From NCBI GenBank assembly GCA_002205965.3, contig NADL03000116.1, forward strand, positions 62,001 to 126,000: a DNA stretch of 64,000 bases, in the 5' to 3' direction. Source of the DNA: Kappaphycus alvarezii (taxonomy: Eukaryota; Rhodophyta; Florideophyceae; Gigartinales; Solieriaceae). Below the pieces are notes generated by a model. That model saw only the letters and a list, made by a program, of their open reading frames with translations. It made no database searches and had not been told where the DNA came from. A program made the translations under genes and the position numbers. Positions 59,185-64,000 of the stretch are shown here, one piece after another. Numbering within the stretch: position 1 is the first letter of the stretch; the number at the start of each line of letters is the position of its first letter.

Positions 59185-60234
59185 CACATAAGTGAGAGAT
59201 AACACTTCCCAGGGTAGCCGATGAGTTCTGTTTCCATCAGAAAATGGTTTGACTCAACACCTAGATGCGGCATGTACGTTGAAATTATCTGGTTCACACC
59301 GACTAGCTTAGCACGCAAGTTGAATAAATGAACAGAACATAATAACAGCACTTCCTCTCCACATTTTCTTCGTACGCGAAGAGGTCTTTCATTCTTGGGA
59401 ACGTCCCTTTAATGCTCTCATACCCCACTCGGATGCCTGTCTCATTGAAGTTTCCTGTTTGATTTTCAGGACTTCGTCCGGTCCATCGGCGATTGTTTCA
59501 TCCTGAGCTGACTTGATAAGGAAAGGATATTTTACCTTCGCGAGTGCGGAGTACAATACAAACTGTCCTCTACACAAGTCAGACTGCTGTTGTAGTTTCT
59601 CGTAGACACCAGACAATACCGCTATCATAGAGTCATGCATGCTTCCAGGTGCATTGATAGCACACGATATTATTGTACCATTCGGCGCAAAGATAAACAC
59701 GTTTCCGACATAATGATCGTGCCTTCACCCGTCATAAAACAGATTATGAATGATTTGGTCACCCGATTGTTCCAGGTAAAGCTTTAAAACATTAGAAAAA
59801 GCGTACAAATGTTGCCAAGAATGATACTTAAACGCAAATTTCTCCTTGAATAGCAATTTTTCCGCCAGAGTTGGCATTTTGATTTTTACCTTGTCGTCTG
59901 AGGACAAAATGAGGAGCACAAGTCGACCCGCAAACCTTATGAACAAGGAGCATACAGAGTTGGTTACTCCAAACAACACAAAAAGATTCCAAGTAGGGCC
60001 TCTCGTTCTATGCCAGGTAAGCAACAACCCGAGGCACATTGTTGCATCAAGTGTACGCGATCGCCCTCTACGTCTAATCCTATCTTCTAGGATAAGAATA
60101 TTTCCGTCCTCGGAGTTAGGAGAATATCGCTGGTAAAGAGGCTCGAACCGAGTCAGCAAGTATGCGAATGATCGATGATCAATGCCTGTCATTGTGATGA
60201 GAGATTGATCACATCTTGAAATGTAGAGAATCAT
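59160..60234 (-). pseudogene. Harbinger-like transposase (DDE_Tnp_4), inactive
   Basis: DDE transposase of the PIF/Harbinger type, convergent with the DUF6818-like gene. It starts near 60234 with MILYISRCDQSLITMTGIDH and continues FAYLLTRFEPLYQRYSP, LDATMCLGLLLTWHRTRG, then GDQIIHNLFYDG, a TGA at 59725-59727 where a Trp would be expected, and in the same frame HDHYVGNVFIFAPNGTIISC and AINAPGSMHDSMIAVL, YPFLIKSAQDETIA and MRQASEWGMRALKG. A frame change near 59385 leads to LFNLRAKLVGVNQIISTYMP. Where relatives have the first catalytic Asp (LDGLKL-like) it reads SNVLKL, and the second (DSAF-like) reads YSAL; only the EWGM Glu remains. The protein is therefore dead in addition to the stop. Confidence 0.82.
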
Positions 60235-60379
60235 AGAATAAGACCTTCTTGAGTCAACAAAAACTCTACGCGAGACACGCAGATCGCGGCGTCTTAGCCC
60301 CTCTACGCTTAATCTGCCATGAAAAGTTGGTGTCTTTTATGGGCAGCAAAGGCAGGTATCTCTGCAGAACGGGCTACAA

Positions 60380-61250
60380 AACTGCGCTTTTGGTTGAGTT
60401 TAGAGACGTTTTTAGGATCAAGAGGGGGAATGATTTCCCGCAGACTTCGAACCGGTGAATCGAAAGCTCAAACCGGGCGTCATCACGTTCGTGGCGAAGA
60501 TCAGGAGACGGAACCCAGACGGGCGGGAAGTAGTAAAGGGATAAAATGGGAAGTTGCAAGGGTTCGGATTCATTAGCCCGAATCTTGGAGCTAGATGGGG
60601 TTCGGCCCGGTACCAGAACCAAAGCCACAACCCACCATAGGTTGACTTTTGAGCTGAAGAGTTTTAACAAAACTACGGAGGCAATCATTTGGACTACGCA
60701 GCACATCGACTGGGAGCTTAGAGAGCCCACAAGGAGCACCTGCTATGCGAGCATCGATTTGTGTGTGTACTGCCTACTGGCAAATGCCACTCGAAGAAGT
60801 TATGGAAAAGTTGTAGAGCATATGGAAACCGATAGGAATTTTAAAGTCCCTTCGTTCCTTGCATGGGGGGCATAACTCGGCACCGAACTTCCAGAGCAAA
60901 GTTGAGCATATTTTCCGCGCCATCAGAGACAACGTCAAGTTCTGGCTTGAGGGTGCACTTATACACGCCAAATCGGATAAAAAACTCACGGAGACGTTGC
61001 ATAAATTCTTCACCGTTTGCTAAGAGCGCCGCCTCAAGATATCTACGAAGAAGAGAGAGTTATTCCACTGGGAAATCAGATGGTGCTGCCGACTCTTAGA
61101 CCAGTAAGGCATGCCTTGCGATCCTAGGAGATTGAGTGGTCTCAATGATTACCAAGTCCCACATAATGCGACAGAACTGTGGAGTTAATCGACTGTCCCT
61201 AGTGGATGTCTAAATTTATACCCAACTTTGCATGCGAGCATCTAAACTCC
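60380..61250 (+). pseudogene. Gypsy reverse transcriptase fragment
   Basis: Reading across frames: LVEFRDVFRIKRGND (the usual lead-in to the reverse transcriptase), HHRLTFELKSFNKTTEAIIW (RxTxDLRxxN motif), ACYASIDL-like TCYASIDLCVYC (palm motif A, Asp kept), EHIFRAIRDNVKFWLEGALI with HAKSDKKLTETLHKFFTVC, and KKRELFHWEIRWC. The position of the catalytic YxDD reads FWLEGA, so the site is lost. Stops follow FTVC and other segments. Confidence 0.75.
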
Positions 61251-61329
61251 GAGACGTGCTCGAGGAAGCTTACGCGAATGGAGGAAATGGACTGTTGAGT
61301 GTGAAACTTGGCTGGTGAGCATTCCAGAT

Positions 61330-61412
61330 GAACGGTACAGTATGACTGCAGTACAGTAGTCACAGCGTGAAATACGGAGCGGTTACAGTTGGGCGCGCAG
61401 TACAGTAGCTGA
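61330..61412. repeat. GTACAGTA motifs inside the gypsy relic
   Basis: GGTACAGTATGACTGCAGTA, CAGTAGTCACAG and GCAGTACAGTAGCTG lie within otherwise coding-derived sequence, showing that this motif family also occurs inside old transposons. Confidence 0.6.
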
Positions 61413-61689
61413 TTGTTTGAATATTTGAATTCTTGCCAAGTCAGCGGAATTATTCCGACAGGTTGGTTTCCTCTTTGCTACTTAAGCTGCGCAACAAACA
61501 TGGTAAACTCAACCGCTTGAACCAACAGCGGAGTCACTCATCGGACACACGTCTCGTTCATCACCCAAGACCTATCTCAACCTTCACTTTGGACGGATCG
61601 TCCTACATGGACGAAAATGTCAGCGAGGAATGTAAATCTTGCAGAGCTGCTATGAGGACCTCCACACGTGGCGAAATACCACAAAATTC

Positions 61690-62480
61690 AATAATAGCTG
61701 AGGTATGCAGTAAGGTTGGTCCATAAGGATGGCTTTGAATCAATCTTCAAATACAAAGATGCATCAAAGGAGCGTTGGGCAGCAGTAGTGGCGCAGAAAG
61801 TAGCAAAAGTTCTGGAAAATACGAAAGAAGAGCAGAAAAATGAGACTTGGCATTTTGGGGATGAGATTTTAACAAGATGCAGGCGTTTATAAGTACCCCC
61901 GGGAAGGAGGGTTACGCAACTTACCAGAACTTCCGTAAGATGGACTATATTCAGGGAGCAGAACGCGAAAAGCACGTTTTTAACGACATCCAAAAACTCT
62001 TGTTTGTGTATAACCCTGTCGGGTTCGAGCATGTTCCGGATAGGCATGTAGTTAACAAAGTAATGCACTGGGCCCTGTACTCATAACAGTTTTTGTACAA
62101 CATCGAACTCATTCCTGGAGATTACAACGTCATGGCCTACAGTATGACTAGATAACTTCGAGGATACCGAGAAGCCCCTAAGGCTATTCGGAAGGTGTCA
62201 GTGGAGCTTTCAAAGAGGGATTTAGTTCTAGTCACGAACGACAAAGACTACGAATGGCCCACGGAGAGCGACATCAGAAGAGAGAAACAGAATTATCTTT
62301 CAGGTAAGTCGGAACAAAAGGCTCTAAGGGAGGGTATCTGGATTATACCGGAAAGGATATGGATTCCTGACGGAGCCTCTAAACGCCAATTGCACAAAAT
62401 ATCCACAGAAAGTTGTGGTGAGGCGGGACACAGTGGAAAGGACTCTACCAAAAACCGAGTTTCAGAGCTTTAATGCTGGC
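61690..62480 (+). pseudogene. Gypsy RNase H and integrase zinc-finger fragment
   Basis: RNase H-like pieces are YATYQNFRKMDYIQGAE, FNDIQKLLFVYNPVGFEHVP, NKVMHWAL and ELIPGDYNVMAYSMTR. They are followed by YEWPTESDIRREKQN, GIWIIPERIWIPDGASKRQL and HSGKDST, the linker and HHCC-like zinc finger that precede the integrase core, with the finger residues eroded. Confidence 0.72.
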
Positions 62481-62589
62481 GGAGTATAGGTGCAGATTGT
62501 AGCGAGTTTGTAAAGCAATTTCTGCATTGAATTATGGCAAAGGGAGGGCTTAAAGTCTCTCGCCCACTGTTGAGTACGTTGCATACTAC

Positions 62590-63590
62590 AGCACAAATTT
62601 AGGTAGTACAATTCGACTTGCTGTACATGGGACCAGGGGTGGACGATCTTAAGTACATCCTAGTGATCCAGGATGACGTTCATCTTACAGATGGATTTGC
62701 CCGTCGAAGGTCGCGGACTACTCAGCAGCCTCAGACAAATTGTCCAGGTGGATTTGCGTGTTTTTTGCTATGAAGTGATGGGTATCTGATAGGGTACGCA
62801 ATTAAAGAATCAGGCGATGGAAAAGTTAGCGAACGAACAAAGGTCACGCACCTTTTCTGGCTGGTTTTCGCGGTGGGCAAGCGGCACGGTGGAGAATTCC
62901 ATGCTTCATAATAAGGCTGCTTGCACAAAATTTCTATCAGACTCATGCTAGGGCCGCAGAACTGACCGCTGGTTATTGGGGTGGTAATGTCCGCCATGAA
63001 AGAGGCCTCGCAGAAGCGTTTGGGAAGGGGGCGAGAGGATATTACGGAACAACATTGGAGGTAATGAAAGGGATTCAGCCAGGTCGCGCAGAGGTAATGG
63101 TTCACGAGAAGACAGAGGCCAATGAAGAAAGTTTAAACATAGAAGGGGTCAGGGTTAGGCAGTTGTTGAATGTAGGGAAGACTCAAAGCGCTCGGAAACA
63201 TGCTAAAGGAGGTCGAGCAGTCGGTATCAGAGAAAAGGGCGAGGAATAATCGTGAAGACAACAAGAAGACGAACGTCCCAAGCCCAAGCTTCGATGTTGG
63301 AGATTTCGTCATGATTCGCTTATCACATGGAAGGGGGCAAAGGATAATGCTCAGATGGGTAGGACCTAGAAGGATCACGAGGGTAGTCGGATCACTCGTC
63401 TATTAAGTAGGGGATCTGGTAGGGTTTGAAGTGGGCAGGTACACCCAGTAAGGCTTTTGCCATACAAATACGGACTGGTGGGAAAGGATGCCTCTGAAAA
63501 GTTTATCCGACAGGCGGAGAAATTAGGAAAGTATGTAAAACTTGTAGAGAAGTTATTGTACATAGCTAGGAAGTACTGTGGATTATGGGT
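62590..63590 (+). pseudogene. Gypsy integrase core and C-terminal fragment
   Basis: The integrase core start reads VQFDLLYMGPGVDDLKYILV then IQDD (first catalytic Asp kept). WVSD followed by NQAMEKLANEQRSRTF and RWASGTVEN marks the second Asp and the Glu region. From about 63200, EVEQSVSEKRARNNREDNKK and FDVGDFVMIRLSHGRGQRIM with LRWVGPRRITRVVGSLVY form the C-terminal GPY/F-like domain, followed by LLPYKYGLVGKDASEKFIRQ. Several stops interrupt it. Confidence 0.75.
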
Positions 63591-63600
63591 CCAGGTTATA

Positions 63601-64000
63601 TAGTCAGGCGCGACTGAAACTGGTAGCGTCTTGATGAGCTACACGGAGAGACACCTGAGAGGCTGGAGGATTTATTGCGTAACTCAAGGAGGCGCAAAAT
63701 GGCAAGAGCTGCTTTGCGGGATGTTGGCAAATTTGGAAGCATTGCATAAGGTCACAAGTTAATTTATGCATGGAGCCCTGCAAAAATGTAGCACCTCACT
63801 GATACGGTGGCCCAACTCTGGAACCAATATCAGAAACATTGTAAGTGATATGCATATTGATTAGCGGTATAATCCGTTTGGGTTATCTGCTTGGACAAGA
63901 ATAAGTCGCACTTATCATTTGGGTGTCGATTGATTGCGGTACTGAGCTCAGTGCTGTGTTATCCAGGAGCTTCCCCTTTCGGAGATACCCGAAGTAGGCA
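63601..64000. other. Downstream flank of the gypsy relic
   Basis: No gene or long terminal repeat is recognised before the end of the window. Confidence 0.4.

Larger units (their letters stand above)
58430..60234. mobile_element. Harbinger-type two-gene transposon relic
   Basis: The convergent DUF6818-like gene and DDE_Tnp_4 transposase form the standard coding content of a PIF/Harbinger element. Terminal inverted repeats could not be identified on either side, so the true boundaries are wider and unknown. Confidence 0.65.
60300..63600 (+). mobile_element. Decayed Ty3/gypsy-like retrotransposon
   Basis: Plus-strand pol domains appear in Ty3/gypsy order (reverse transcriptase, RNase H, integrase), each fragmented by stops and frame changes. 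No long terminal repeats were found on either side. The element directly follows the Harbinger relic. Confidence 0.75.

Overview
This is a nuclear window from a photosynthetic eukaryote, most plausibly a red alga. It has a light-harvesting (Lhcr-type) antenna gene, a DUR3-type urea/H+ symporter, a 20S proteasome beta-7 subunit, a Golgi COG complex subunit 4, a PPR-like organelle protein, and transposon families of the kind seen in algae and oomycetes (piggyBac-like, Harbinger-like with a DUF6818-type partner, Ty3/gypsy-like, and a stand-alone reverse transcriptase). There are no bacterial-style operons, rRNAs, CRISPR arrays or recognisable tRNAs. The red-algal assignment is an inference from gene content and intron-poor compact genes; no species is claimed.

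Layout. 1-6.1 kb: mobile DNA, with a complete-looking but broken piggyBac-like element (594-3393) followed by a reverse-transcriptase relic on the minus strand. 6.6-11.9 kb: a compact minus-strand gene island holding an AGC-like pseudokinase, a PPR-like protein and an intact protein with a possible hemerythrin-like fold. 11.9-18.6 kb: mostly empty, with strand-biased G-rich and C-rich stretches. 18.6-40.6 kb: a 22-kb gene desert made of two strongly AT-rich arms around a more balanced core that contains degenerate direct and inverted repeats. 40.6-43.5 kb: skewed simple sequence rich in GTACTGTAC motifs. 43.6-53.4 kb: a second gene island with DUR3 (-), a possible tiny gene (+), proteasome beta-7 (+), COG4 (-) and an Lhcr antenna protein (+). 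55.5-57.5 kb: a cysteine-rich, probably secreted protein with a 36-bp repeat linker. 58.4-63.6 kb: a Harbinger-like two-gene transposon relic followed by a decayed Ty3/gypsy retrotransposon.

Two themes cut across the window. First, nearly every conserved gene is interrupted by 1-2 base frame changes while the coding sense on either side is excellent; within the 36-bp repeat array two of these are homopolymer contractions, so consensus-sequence error is the leading explanation, although one 1.3-kb gene is uninterrupted. Second, short palindromic arrays of GTACTGTAC/GTACAGTAC recur in at least a dozen intergenic places and include a 28-bp perfect palindrome.

The host genes do not form a pathway; they are neighbouring housekeeping, transport and photosynthesis genes. 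I see no convincing new defence or biosynthetic system. The most unusual items are the CTAG-flanked piggyBac-like element with internal palindromes, the perfect hairpin lodged in the reverse transcriptase, the pseudokinase, the cysteine-rich repeat protein, and the inverted duplication in the desert.
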